Shown here: positions 1 to 7,644 of the stretch, in pieces
How positions within the stretch are numbered: the first letter of the stretch is position 1
Layout: each line of letters opens with the position of its first letter
Assembly (NCBI RefSeq): GCF_019711565.1
Contig: NZ_JAIGNN010000001.1
Coordinates: 1,550,001 to 1,614,000, forward strand
DNA: 64,000 nt
From: Qipengyuania proteolytica
GTDB lineage: Bacteria > Pseudomonadota > Alphaproteobacteria > Sphingomonadales > Sphingomonadaceae
Reading direction: 5' to 3'
Program-made: the position numbers and the translations under genes
The notes under the pieces: model-generated
What the model was told of the DNA's origin: nothing
Seen by the model: only the letters and a program-made list of their open reading frames with translations
Database searches by the model: none

Positions 1-889
1 GGTCGAAGGGGCGCAGGTCGTCGATCTTCTCGCCCACGCCGATGGCGTGGATGGGCAGGCCGTATTGCTCGGCTGCCTGCACCAGCACGCCGCCGCGAGC
101 GGTGCCGTCGAGCTTGGTCATGACGATGCCGGTGACGCCCGCGACTTCCTTGAAGACATCGATCTGCGCGAGGGCGTTCTGGCCGTTCGTGGCATCGAGC
201 ACGAGCACCACGTCATGCGGCGCTTCGGGGTTGAGGCGGCCGAGCACTTTGCGGATCTTCGCGAGCTCGTCCATCAGCTCGCGCTTGTTCTGCAGGCGTC
301 CGGCGGTGTCGACGATCAGCACGTCGGTGCCGATATCGGTTGCCTTCTTGACCGCGTCGAACACGATCGAAGCCGGATCGCCGCCCTCGGCCCCGCGCAC
401 GATGGGGACGTCGATGCGATCCGCCCAGGTCTGCAACTGACCGATGGCGGCGGCGCGGAAGGTATCGCCCGCAGCCAGCATCACGGCATAATCGTCTTCC
501 TGAAACAGGTGCGCGAGCTTGGCTATCGTCGTCGTCTTGCCGCTGCCATTGACGCCGATCACCAGCAGCACCTGCGGGCGCGGGAAGGCGGTGATTTCGA
601 GCGGTTTCGCGACCGGACGCAGGATCGCGGCGATTTCCTCGGCGACGGCTTCCTTGAGCTCCTGTTCGGAAATCTCTAGGCCGAAACGCTTATCGCGCAG
701 CTTCTCGCGAATGCGCGCGGCGGCGCTGGGGCCGAGATCGGACAGGATCAGCGCATCCTCGACATCGTCCAGCGTCGCATCGTCGAGCTTGGCCGTGCCG
801 ACCACTTCGGTGAGGTTGCTGGTCAGCTTCTCGGAAGTCTTGCGGAAGCCGCCGAACAGGCGCTCTGTCCAGCTGGGTTTGTCGCTCAT
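1..889 (-). CDS. ftsY: Signal recognition particle receptor FtsY (3' end outside window)
   Basis: This is the SRP-receptor GTPase that docks SRP-ribosome complexes at the inner membrane during co-translational membrane-protein insertion. The reverse strand reads MSDKPSWTERLFGG, then a helical N domain, the P-loop GVNGSGKTT at about residues 112-120 and the G-domain motif DTAGR. About 296 codons are present and roughly the last ten to fifteen residues lie beyond position 1. The N-terminus is short and lacks the acidic A domain of the E. coli protein. The ATG (889-887) overlaps the mtaB stop as ATGA, so the two genes are translationally coupled. Identification is firm. Confidence 0.96.
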   Translation of the reverse strand, partial: MSDKPSWTERLFGGFRKTSEKLTSNLTEVVGTAKLDDATLDDVEDALILSDLGPSAAARIREKLRDKRFGLEISEQELKEAVAEEIAAILRPVAKPLEITAFPRPQVLLVIGVNGSGKTTTIAKLAHLFQEDDYAVMLAAGDTFRAAAIGQLQTWADRIDVPIVRGAEGGDPASIVFDAVKKATDIGTDVLIVDTAGRLQNKRELMDELAKIRKVLGRLNPEAPHDVVLVLDATNGQNALAQIDVFKEVAGVTGIVMTKLDGTARGGVLVQAAEQYGLPIHAIGVGEKIDDLRPFD

Positions 890-2061
890 ATCAGCAGGCC
901 GTTCTCGATCGTCTTGGGCGTCACGGTGAGGAGATCACCGGCGCGTGTGCCCTGCGGCACGGAAACTCTTGCGAAGTGCGGTGTGTAGCCCGTCCCGTCG
1001 CGCTCGGCGAGGACGGTGTGCGGCTTATCGACGAGCGACGCCAGCCACTCGTCGCGGGTTGCGGCGGCGACAGCGCGCAACTCGGCGGCGCGGTCCTTGA
1101 CGCTCTCGCGCGCGACCTGCGGCATGCGCGCGGCGGGCGTGCCGGGGCGGGGCGAGTAGGGGAAGACATGCGCGTGCACGATTCCGAGCTCGCGGAGGAT
1201 CGACAGGTTTGCCGCGTGATGCTCCACGGTTTCGGTCGGGAAGCCTGCGATCAGGTCGGCCCCGATGGCGATGTCGGGACGACGCTCCTTCAGGCGCCTC
1301 ACGAGATCCATCGCGTCGCTGCGCAGGTGCCGCCGCTTCATGCGCTTGAGGATCAGGTCGTCCCCGTGCTGGAGCGAGAGGTGCAAGTGCGGCATCAGCC
1401 GCTCCTCGCTGGCGAACATTTCGAACATCAGAGGGTCGATCTCGATCCCGTCGAGCGAGGACATGCGCAGGCGCGCAAGCTGCGGGAAGGTTTCGAGCAC
1501 CGCCTGCACCAGCGCGCCGAGCGGCGGCGTGTCGGGCAGGTCGTGGCCCCATGAGGTGACGTCGACTCCGGTCAGGACCACCTCGCTCGCACCGTGATCG
1601 AGGTGGCGCGCCACCTCGGCGAGCACCTCGGCGATGGTCAGCGATCGGCTAGGCCCGCGCCCCTGCGGGATGACGCAGAAGGTGCAGGCATGGTCGCACC
1701 CGTTCTGGACCGCGATGAAGGCGCGGGTGCGGTCCTGCGGGGCGGGCGGCGCATCGACCGGCACGTTCCACGCCCGCGCGTCGAGCTTGGCGGCATTGGC
1801 GACGAGGCCGTCGACCTCGGGCATTGCGGCAAGCTGTTCGCGCTCGATATCGGCGGCGCAGCCGGTCACCAGCAGGCGGGCTTGCGGGTGGGCGCGGCGT
1901 GCGCGGCGGATCGCCTGCCGCGTCTGGCGTACGGCCTCGCTCGTTACCGCACAGCTGTTGACGACCACCAAGTCGCGCTCCTTGGCCAGCATGGCTCGGA
2001 TCTGCTCGCTTTCGGAAATGTTGAGCCGGCAGCCGAGCGAAATGACCTGCGCTTCGCTCAC
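886..2061 (-). CDS. mtaB: tRNA t6A37 methylthiotransferase MtaB (radical SAM)
   Basis: MtaB converts t6A37 to ms2t6A in ANN-decoding tRNAs using two Fe-S clusters. The N-terminal methylthiotransferase domain begins VISLGCRLNISESEQ. The radical-SAM signature CxxxCxxC is visible in GCDHACTFCVIPQGRG, and the C-terminus looks TRAM-like. I chose GTG at 2061: its first bases overlap the dapF stop as GTGA, and GGAG lies nine bases upstream. An in-frame ATG at 2076 would add five residues (MERFR) and cannot be excluded. The product is about 391 residues, normal for the family. The gene sits between dapF and ftsY in one operon, and the coding frame stays open well into dapF, which is not meaningful. 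Confidence 0.93.
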   Translation of the reverse strand: MSEAQVISLGCRLNISESEQIRAMLAKERDLVVVNSCAVTSEAVRQTRQAIRRARRAHPQARLLVTGCAADIEREQLAAMPEVDGLVANAAKLDARAWNVPVDAPPAPQDRTRAFIAVQNGCDHACTFCVIPQGRGPSRSLTIAEVLAEVARHLDHGASEVVLTGVDVTSWGHDLPDTPPLGALVQAVLETFPQLARLRMSSLDGIEIDPLMFEMFASEERLMPHLHLSLQHGDDLILKRMKRRHLRSDAMDLVRRLKERRPDIAIGADLIAGFPTETVEHHAANLSILRELGIVHAHVFPYSPRPGTPAARMPQVARESVKDRAAELRAVAAATRDEWLASLVDKPHTVLAERDGTGYTPHFARVSVPQGTRAGDLLTVTPKTIENGLLI

Positions 2062-2870
2062 GCGAAATCGCTCCATGCGAAGCTGCCGCGATAGCTCTCG
2101 GTCGCGGGGCCGGTCATGAGCATGCGATTGTCCTCGCCCCACGCGATGGTGAGGTCTCCGCCGGGGAGAGTCACGGTCACTTCGCGCTCGACCAGGCCGC
2201 GCCGCATCGCGTGGATCGCGGTGGCGCAGGCGCCGGTGCCGCAGGCGCGGGTAAGGCCCACGCCGCGTTCCCATACGCGCAGGCGGATATGCGTGCGGCT
2301 TACGATGGTCGCGACGTTCACGTTCACGCGTTCGGGGAACAGCGGGTCGGTCTCGATCCCGGGCCCCATTCGGTCGAGCGGAACCGCGTCGGTGTCCTCG
2401 ACGAAGAAGATCACATGCGGATTGCCGACATTGACCGCGCCGGGTTGGTCGAGGCCGTCCCACCCAACCGGCATGAGCGCCGTGTCCATGCCGTAGGCGA
2501 GGGGGATCGCATCCCAGCCGAAGCGTGGCTCGCCCATGTCGACGGTTGCGCCACTGTCGGTCGGTTCGACGCGGATCACGCCGCCACCTGTCTCGACGCT
2601 GGCGGCAGACCCGTGAAGCAGGGCGACCGCGCGGCTCGCATTGCCGCAGGCCTCGACCTCCCCGCCGTCGTGGTTGAAAATGCGCATGCGGAAGTCGGCG
2701 GCATCGCTGGGCTCGAGCAGGATCAGCTGGTCGCAGCCGATCCCGGTGCGGCGGTCGGCCAGCGCCCTGGCGACGCGCGCGTCGATGGCGGGCAGGGTGG
2801 TCTCGCGCGCATCAAGCACGACGAAATCATTGCCGAGGCCATGCATCTTGGTGAAGTGGACGCGCGTCAT
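2058..2870 (-). CDS. dapF: Diaminopimelate epimerase
   Basis: DapF interconverts LL- and meso-diaminopimelate for lysine and peptidoglycan synthesis. It is a cofactor-independent epimerase using two cysteines, and both are present: C75 in EACGNASR and C210 in ACGTGACA. The protein starts MTRVHFTKMHGLGNDFVV, typical of the family, and is 270 residues long. An ATG three codons upstream (2879, MRR) is also possible, and no clear ribosome site separates them. It is the first gene of dapF-mtaB-ftsY, with 4-base overlaps at both internal junctions, and lies 49 bp downstream of the GGDEF-EAL gene on the same strand. Confidence 0.95.
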   Translation of the reverse strand: MTRVHFTKMHGLGNDFVVLDARETTLPAIDARVARALADRRTGIGCDQLILLEPSDAADFRMRIFNHDGGEVEACGNASRAVALLHGSAASVETGGGVIRVEPTDSGATVDMGEPRFGWDAIPLAYGMDTALMPVGWDGLDQPGAVNVGNPHVIFFVEDTDAVPLDRMGPGIETDPLFPERVNVNVATIVSRTHIRLRVWERGVGLTRACGTGACATAIHAMRRGLVEREVTVTLPGGDLTIAWGEDNRMLMTGPATESYRGSFAWSDFA

Positions 2871-2919
2871 GCGGCGCATCTATGCACTGGCGCGTGCAGC
2901 GTCCAGCCTGCTGGCGCGA

Positions 2920-4611
2920 TCAGCCTGCTTTCGCGCCGCTTTCGCGCGGGCCGTCGCCGGCGCCGAAATTGACCTTGGTGACGTTGCTGTCGACTTGTTT
3001 CGACAGCAAATCCTGCCTGCCGAGACGCTCGAGCACCTTTTCGGCCGGTTCGGGCTTGCCATAGTGGTAGCCCTGGCCCTTGAGCTTGCCCATCGATCGC
3101 AGGGCCTGGAGCACCTGCTCGTTCTCGACGCCCTCGGCGGTGATCGGCAGCTTCAATCCGTCGCCCATCGAGATGATCGCATCGATCAGCTTGCCGCCGT
3201 GGTGGTCTTCCTTGAGTTCGGCGATAAAGGCGCGGTCGATCTTGAGGCGGTCGAACGGCAGGCTGCGCAACTGTGCAAGGCTGGAATAGCCGGTGCCGAA
3301 ATCGTCGAGGCTGATGTGCACGCCCTGGTTGCGCAGCGAGGTGATCATCGAGCGGACCATGCCGATATTCTCGTGCAGGCAGCTTTCGGTGATCTCGATG
3401 TCGAGGCGGCTGGCCGGGAAGTTGTGCTTCACCAGCAGCTTCAGCAGTTTCTGGGCGAACCACGGGTCGCGCATCTGGACCGGCGAGATGTTGACCGAGA
3501 GGGTGAGTTCCGCGTCCCACTGCTTGGCGTCCTCGAAAGCCTGCGACATCAGGCGGTCGCTGAGATCGCCGATGACGCCGATTTCCTCGGCAATTGGGAT
3601 GAAGATATCCGGGCCGACGACGCCCATTTCGGGCGATTGCCAGCGCGCGAGCATTTCGAAGCCCGTCAGCCGGCCCGTCTCGAGGTCGATCTGCTGTTCG
3701 TAATAGGGGCGGAACTCGCCCAGCGCGATGCCCTTGCGGATACCCGATTCGAGCTCGTTGCGGAAGCGCAGCTCGTTTTCCATCGGCGGTTCGAACCAGT
3801 AGTAGCGGTTCTTGCCCTGCTTCTTGGCGTGATACATCGCGATATCCGCCTTGTGCATGAGCTTCTGGGCGGACGCGGTGCCGAGATTGGGATCGTCGAG
3901 CTGCGTGCTCGAGGCGACGCCCACCGAAATCGTCACGTCGATCGAGGCGGTTTCGTGGCGCACCGGCGTGGCGACCGTTTCGATCATGCGGGACACCAGC
4001 TGGTCGATCCGGTCGGGGACCTGCGGGTGATAGGGCACGACGCAGAGGAATTCGTCGCCGCCGAGCCGGGCGAGCAGGCCGCCTTCGGGCAGCAGGCGGC
4101 CGATGCGGCGGGCGATGGCCTGCAGCACCTCGTCGCCGGCCTGGTGGCCGTTGAGGTCGTTGATCTGCTTGAAATTGTCGAGGTCGACCGCGACCACGGC
4201 CAGCGCCCGCTCGCGATGCGCGCGTTCGGCCAGCAGGTCGGCGAGGGCGGCGGTGAGGCTGCGGCGGTTATGGCAGCCGGTGAGATGGTCGATATCGGCG
4301 AGGCGGCGCGCTTCCTCTTCCGAGGCACAGCGGCGAACCAGCTCGGCATTCAGCGCCTTGTAACGGCTCCAGCCAAGCAGGATCAGCGCGATATTGAGCA
4401 AGAGGGCGTTGGTAAGCACCACGTCGGGCGATGCTGCGCCGCCCTGCCAGGCCCTGATCAGCGTCGGCATGGCGACACCCGCGGTGCCGACGAACAGGAT
4501 GATGGCCGCGAGCGCAATTCCGAGCGTGACGAAGTCGTGGCGGCGCTCGGCCTGCCGCCTGCGTCCCCCTGCCAGCTTCCCGCGTCCCGCAACTTTCGAC
4601 AATTCGGACAA
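2920..4611 (-). CDS. GGDEF-EAL cyclic-di-GMP turnover protein, membrane-anchored
   Basis: This predicted bifunctional c-di-GMP enzyme has two membrane segments near the N-terminus (about residues 26-47 and 64-80), a GGDEF domain with an intact GGDEF motif at about 184-188, and a C-terminal EAL domain. EAL catalytic landmarks are present: FEMLARW, VNISPVQM, EITES, DDFGTGYSSL, DRLKID and AEGVE. No RxxD inhibitory site is visible five residues before GGDEF, so product inhibition of the cyclase is doubtful. There is no ATG between 4746 and the first membrane helix. I propose a TTG start at 4611 (LSELSK) preceded by GGGGGCGAGA. The frame is open to 4746, so the start is uncertain. About 563 residues. 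Confidence 0.85.
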   Translation of the reverse strand: MSELSKVAGRGKLAGGRRRQAERRHDFVTLGIALAAIILFVGTAGVAMPTLIRAWQGGAASPDVVLTNALLLNIALILLGWSRYKALNAELVRRCASEEEARRLADIDHLTGCHNRRSLTAALADLLAERAHRERALAVVAVDLDNFKQINDLNGHQAGDEVLQAIARRIGRLLPEGGLLARLGGDEFLCVVPYHPQVPDRIDQLVSRMIETVATPVRHETASIDVTISVGVASSTQLDDPNLGTASAQKLMHKADIAMYHAKKQGKNRYYWFEPPMENELRFRNELESGIRKGIALGEFRPYYEQQIDLETGRLTGFEMLARWQSPEMGVVGPDIFIPIAEEIGVIGDLSDRLMSQAFEDAKQWDAELTLSVNISPVQMRDPWFAQKLLKLLVKHNFPASRLDIEITESCLHENIGMVRSMITSLRNQGVHISLDDFGTGYSSLAQLRSLPFDRLKIDRAFIAELKEDHHGGKLIDAIISMGDGLKLPITAEGVENEQVLQALRSMGKLKGQGYHYGKPEPAEKVLERLGRQDLLSKQVDSNVTKVNFGAGDGPRESGAKAG

Positions 4612-4664
4612 TCTCGCCCCCGGATACCAATCCCGCCCGGAATACCGCGAGCGGCCTAAGAAGC

Positions 4665-4683
4665 GGTTAACCGGCCGGTTACC
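4665..4683. promoter_or_regulatory. Imperfect palindrome between GGDEF-EAL and EVE genes
   Basis: The sequence reads GGTTAACCGGCCGGTTACC. The left half GGTTAACCGG mirrors the right half CCGGTTACC except for one extra T. It sits about 55 bp upstream of the proposed GGDEF-EAL start and 80 bp upstream of the EVE gene. It looks like a dimeric-repressor operator. The TTAA content faintly recalls CtrA boxes, but the spacing does not fit. The regulator is unknown. Confidence 0.3.
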
Positions 4684-4763
4684 TGCTGCAGGCTGGCCAG
4701 CGCAGCGCACAGCCGCTACGCGGCGCGCAACCCGTTCATCGCACACGAAGGATTTGCCCGACC

Positions 4764-5171
4764 ATGCGCTACTGGCTGATGAAGTCCGAACCGTTCAAAT
4801 ACAGCTGGGACGACCTCGTCGCGGAACAGGAAGGTACTTGGGACGGCGTGCGCAATTACCGCGCGCGCAACAACCTCGCCGCGATGGAGGTGGGCGACCA
4901 GGCGTTTTTCTATCACTCGCGCGAAGGGCTGGAGATCGTCGGCATCTGCGAGGTCAGCGTGGCCGGCATCGGCGACCCGACCGACGACACCGGCAAGTGG
5001 GCCGCGGTCAAGATCAAGCCTAAGACCAAGCTGCCGCATCCGGTATCGCTGAAGCAGATCAAGGCCGAGCCGCAACTAGCGGAATGCGAACTGGTCAAGC
5101 TGTCGCGCCTGTCGGTGGCGGAGATCACGCCAGACGAATGGTCGGTGATTCTCAAGATGGCGGGCATTTGA
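4764..5171 (+). CDS. EVE domain protein (PUA/YTH-like fold)
   Basis: EVE proteins share the PUA/YTH fold and are thought to bind modified nucleic-acid bases; the human homologue is THYN1. The 135-residue protein is essentially one domain. It begins MRYWLMKSEPFKYSWDDL and continues with the characteristic WDGVRNYRARN and FFYHSR segments. The ATG at 4764 is the natural start because conserved sequence begins at once. It stands alone, divergent from the GGDEF-EAL gene. The physiological substrate is not known. Confidence 0.9.
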   Translation: MRYWLMKSEPFKYSWDDLVAEQEGTWDGVRNYRARNNLAAMEVGDQAFFYHSREGLEIVGICEVSVAGIGDPTDDTGKWAAVKIKPKTKLPHPVSLKQIKAEPQLAECELVKLSRLSVAEITPDEWSVILKMAGI

Positions 5172-5390
5172 AGCAGCTAGGTGAGGGGCCATCGGGCCAT
5201 CGCGCCGGCCTCGTCGGTTCGGAAGCGCACGTTTCCTTTCGATCAATATGGCACAAGAACATTCGTTGATTTCGCTTGGTCGCAAACATGGAGCGACTGG
5301 GCGCCAGCAACTGGAACCCAATCGCGCAGGTCACCGTTATCCTGCTGTAACGGCGCAAGAAATTGCGCTTCCAGCCAGAGGAGAGACCCC

Positions 5391-5573
5391 ATGGGTGAAC
5401 TGAGCGAAAAGATCAAAGGCAACACCAACGAAGCCATCGGCAACACCAAGCAGGCGGTGGGCGACATGACCGACAACCACAGCCTCGAGCGCGAAGGCGA
5501 GCGCCAGGAAGCCAAAGGCGAAGCCCAGCAGCTGAAGGGCGAAGTGGAAGGCAAGCTCGGCAACGACATCTGA
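5391..5573 (+). CDS. CsbD family stress-response protein
   Basis: This small (60-residue), highly charged, glycine-rich protein has the CsbD pattern: GELSEKIKGNTNEAIGNTKQ, then repeated KGE/EGE helical segments. CsbD proteins are abundant in general-stress regulons but have no defined biochemical function. The ATG at 5391 follows a strong ribosome site (AGAGGAGAG). In-frame sequence upstream to 5181 is open but lacks conserved character and is not counted. A strong hairpin terminator follows 30 bp after the stop. It is monocistronic. Confidence 0.88.
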   Translation: MGELSEKIKGNTNEAIGNTKQAVGDMTDNHSLEREGERQEAKGEAQQLKGEVEGKLGNDI

Positions 5574-5602
5574 CGCCGGACACGCTGATACCAGCGAGCG
5601 AA

Positions 5603-5634
5603 GGGCCGTCTCCCCCAGCGGGAGGCGGCCCTTT
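5603..5634 (+). terminator. Hairpin terminator after csbD-like gene
   Basis: A 12-bp stem runs from 5603-5614 to 5620-5631 with one G-T pair and a 5-base loop, followed by TTT. It lies between the converging CsbD gene and the thiamine-diphosphate enzyme gene. The T-run is weak, so termination strength is uncertain. Confidence 0.6.
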
Positions 5635-5643
5635 CACGTAAGG

Positions 5644-7311
5644 TCAGCGGCTGCGCAGCCCGCTGACGCTCGCGCCGCTGGCGGCAAGTTGCTCGATATC
5701 GATCCGGCAATGGATTAGGCGCAGCCCGCTGCGGCCCTGCGCGGCGACGAGAGCGTCCTTGAAGGCCTCGGTCGTGTCCGCGCGCGCGGACCAGCCGCCG
5801 AAAGCCTCGGCCATGGCGGCGAAGTCGGGGTTGGCGAGACGGGTGGCGCTGATCCGCTCTTCGCCGGGAAACTCGCGTTCCTGGTGCATGCGGATGGTGC
5901 CGTAGGCGCCATTGTCGACCACGATCACCATCAGGTTTGCACCATGCTGGACTGCGGTGGCGAGCTCCTGCGCGTTCATCATGAAATCGCCGTCACCCGC
6001 GACGGCCACGACCGTGCGTTCGGGATGGCGTAGCGCGGCAGCTACGGCAGCGGGCACGCCATAACCCATCGCGCCGCAGGTCGGGGCAAGCTGGCTTGGA
6101 TAACCGGCATAGCGCCAGTAGCGGTGCCACCAGCCCGCGAAATTACCTGCACCGTTGCACACGATGGTATCGGCGGGGAGCGTGTCGCGCATGAACTGGA
6201 CGGCCTGGCCCATATCGAGCGGATGGCCGTTGGGATGCGCCGTAGCCCACGCCTCCCACTCGGCATGCGCCGCCGCACCGGCGTCGAAATCGATCGCGTC
6301 GCCATCGTCCCACAGGGCCGCGCTTTCGGCGAACTCTGCCATCCCGGCGCAGATAGCGAGGTCAGCAGGATAGACACGGCCCAGTTCGTTGGGATCGGGG
6401 TGGACGTGGATCAGCTTGCGATCGGGCGCTGTGATCTGGGGAACCGTATAGCCGTCGGTTGTCGCTTCGCCGAGCCGCGCGCCGACGGCCAGGATGAGGT
6501 CGGCATTCCTGACCCGCTCGACCAGCTTGGGGTTCGGGCCATAGCCGAGGTTGCCCGCATAGACCTTGCTCGACGGTGCTATCGCGTCCTGACGGCGGAA
6601 AGCAGTCGCAACGGGAATGGCGAGCCGTTCGGCGAAGATCTGGAAGTACTCGCGCGCCTTGGCGTTCCAGCCTGCGCCGCCGATAATTGCGACGGGTGAA
6701 GCGGCGTCGCCGATCAGGGCCATCATCGCCTGCATCGCATCGGGGCACGGCGCCTGAGCTGGCGCCTCGACCCGTGGGCGCGGCTTCGCCTCCGTCTCGC
6801 GGCTCAGCATATCCTCGGGCAGGGCAAGCACGACCGGGCCGGGCCGTCCGGAGATCGCGGTGGAATAGGCGCGAGCGACGTATTCGGGAATTCGGTCGGC
6901 CGAATCGATCCGTGCCGCCCATTTGGCGATGGGCCCGAAGAAGGCGGCGAAATCGACCTCCTGGAAGCCCTCGCGGTCGCGCATTTCGCTGTCGACGTCG
7001 CCCACGAAGAGGAGCATCGGCTGCGAATCCTGCATCGCGACGTGGACGCCGATGCTCGCATTGGTCGCGCCCGGGCCGCGGGTGACGAAAGCCACGCCCG
7101 GCCGGCCGGTCATCGCCCCGTCGGCACAGGCCATGAAAGCTACGCCGCCCTCTTGCCGGCATGTGACGACATCGATCGTCGACTGCTGGCCGAGCCCGTC
7201 TAGTACCTGGAGGAAACTTTCCCCCGGCACGGTGAAGACACGGTCGCAGCCCTGTTCGATCAGGCAGTCGACCAGCAGGCGCGCGGCGGCGGGGGTAGTG
7301 CTCTCTCTCAT
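5644..7311 (-). CDS. Thiamine-diphosphate enzyme, acetolactate-synthase-like
   Basis: This 555-residue protein has the three-domain architecture of the acetolactate synthase/pyruvate oxidase family. The cofactor-activating glutamate is E31 in VPGESF. The ThDP/Mg motif spans about 439-467, starting GDGDFMMN and ending VVDN. The start MREST at 7311 fits the domain start; frame extension to 7416 adds non-homologous sequence. No regulatory IlvH-type small subunit or other branched-chain gene is nearby, so a biosynthetic acetolactate synthase role is doubtful. A benzoylformate- or oxalyl-type decarboxylase or a catabolic carboligase is equally possible. The reaction cannot be fixed from sequence alone. 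Confidence 0.85.
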   Translation of the reverse strand: MRESTTPAAARLLVDCLIEQGCDRVFTVPGESFLQVLDGLGQQSTIDVVTCRQEGGVAFMACADGAMTGRPGVAFVTRGPGATNASIGVHVAMQDSQPMLLFVGDVDSEMRDREGFQEVDFAAFFGPIAKWAARIDSADRIPEYVARAYSTAISGRPGPVVLALPEDMLSRETEAKPRPRVEAPAQAPCPDAMQAMMALIGDAASPVAIIGGAGWNAKAREYFQIFAERLAIPVATAFRRQDAIAPSSKVYAGNLGYGPNPKLVERVRNADLILAVGARLGEATTDGYTVPQITAPDRKLIHVHPDPNELGRVYPADLAICAGMAEFAESAALWDDGDAIDFDAGAAAHAEWEAWATAHPNGHPLDMGQAVQFMRDTLPADTIVCNGAGNFAGWWHRYWRYAGYPSQLAPTCGAMGYGVPAAVAAALRHPERTVVAVAGDGDFMMNAQELATAVQHGANLMVIVVDNGAYGTIRMHQEREFPGEERISATRLANPDFAAMAEAFGGWSARADTTEAFKDALVAAQGRSGLRLIHCRIDIEQLAASGASVSGLRSR

Positions 7312-7420
7312 GGCCGAGCGACTAGCCCGCGCGCCCACGGCTGGCAATCGCGCGCTATGGTTAATAACGGCGATTCCGTTCCGTTTTGCGACAGTGGAAA
7401 GCGGCGGGGATACCAAACGG

Positions 7421-7436
7421 TTAAAAAAGCGTTAAC
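7421..7436. promoter_or_regulatory. CtrA-type box TTAA-N7-TTAAC
   Basis: The sequence is TTAA (7421-7424), seven bases, then TTAAC (7432-7436). This matches the full consensus of the alphaproteobacterial cell-cycle regulator CtrA. It lies 7 bp before the small ORF at 7444 and 110 bp before the divergent thiamine-diphosphate enzyme gene. The match is exact; function is inferred. Confidence 0.5.
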
Positions 7437-7443
7437 TGCCATC

Positions 7444-7638
7444 ATGAGACGCGCATTAGTCCTTACGAGCGAAGCCGCCCGGCACTGGTTCCGGGCCAGC
7501 CTACCGCAACGCCGCCTGGCCTTTGCCGATCTCCCGGCAACCGGACCGGTGAGCTGGCAGATTACCGCCAGCGACATTCGCGGCGTGGCGACGACCTATT
7601 TCGCGACCGTCGCGGCGGTCCTCGCCTTCATTATCTGA
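7444..7638 (+). CDS. Small hypothetical protein with C-terminal hydrophobic segment
   Basis: This 64-residue frame starts MRRALVLTSEAARHWFRASL and ends with a hydrophobic stretch (TTYFATVAAVLAFII) that could be a tail anchor. I do not recognise a family. It is accepted because its composition is protein-like, it fills the gap exactly between two real genes (6 bp before the converging MFS stop), and a CtrA-type box lies just upstream. No clear ribosome site precedes the ATG, and in-frame sequence is open back to 7357. It may be a small membrane protein specific to the lineage. Confidence 0.5.
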   Translation: MRRALVLTSEAARHWFRASLPQRRLAFADLPATGPVSWQITASDIRGVATTYFATVAAVLAFII

Positions 7639-7644
7639 GGCTGT

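Noticed and set aside
2641..4659. A 672-codon plus-strand frame antisense to the GGDEF-EAL gene
   Set aside because: It mirrors the codon bias of the real gene, has no domain, and the minus strand carries clear GGDEF and EAL motifs.
5644..7311. Biosynthetic acetolactate synthase (ilvB)
   Set aside because: No ilvH or ilvC neighbour; only the general thiamine-diphosphate family can be supported.
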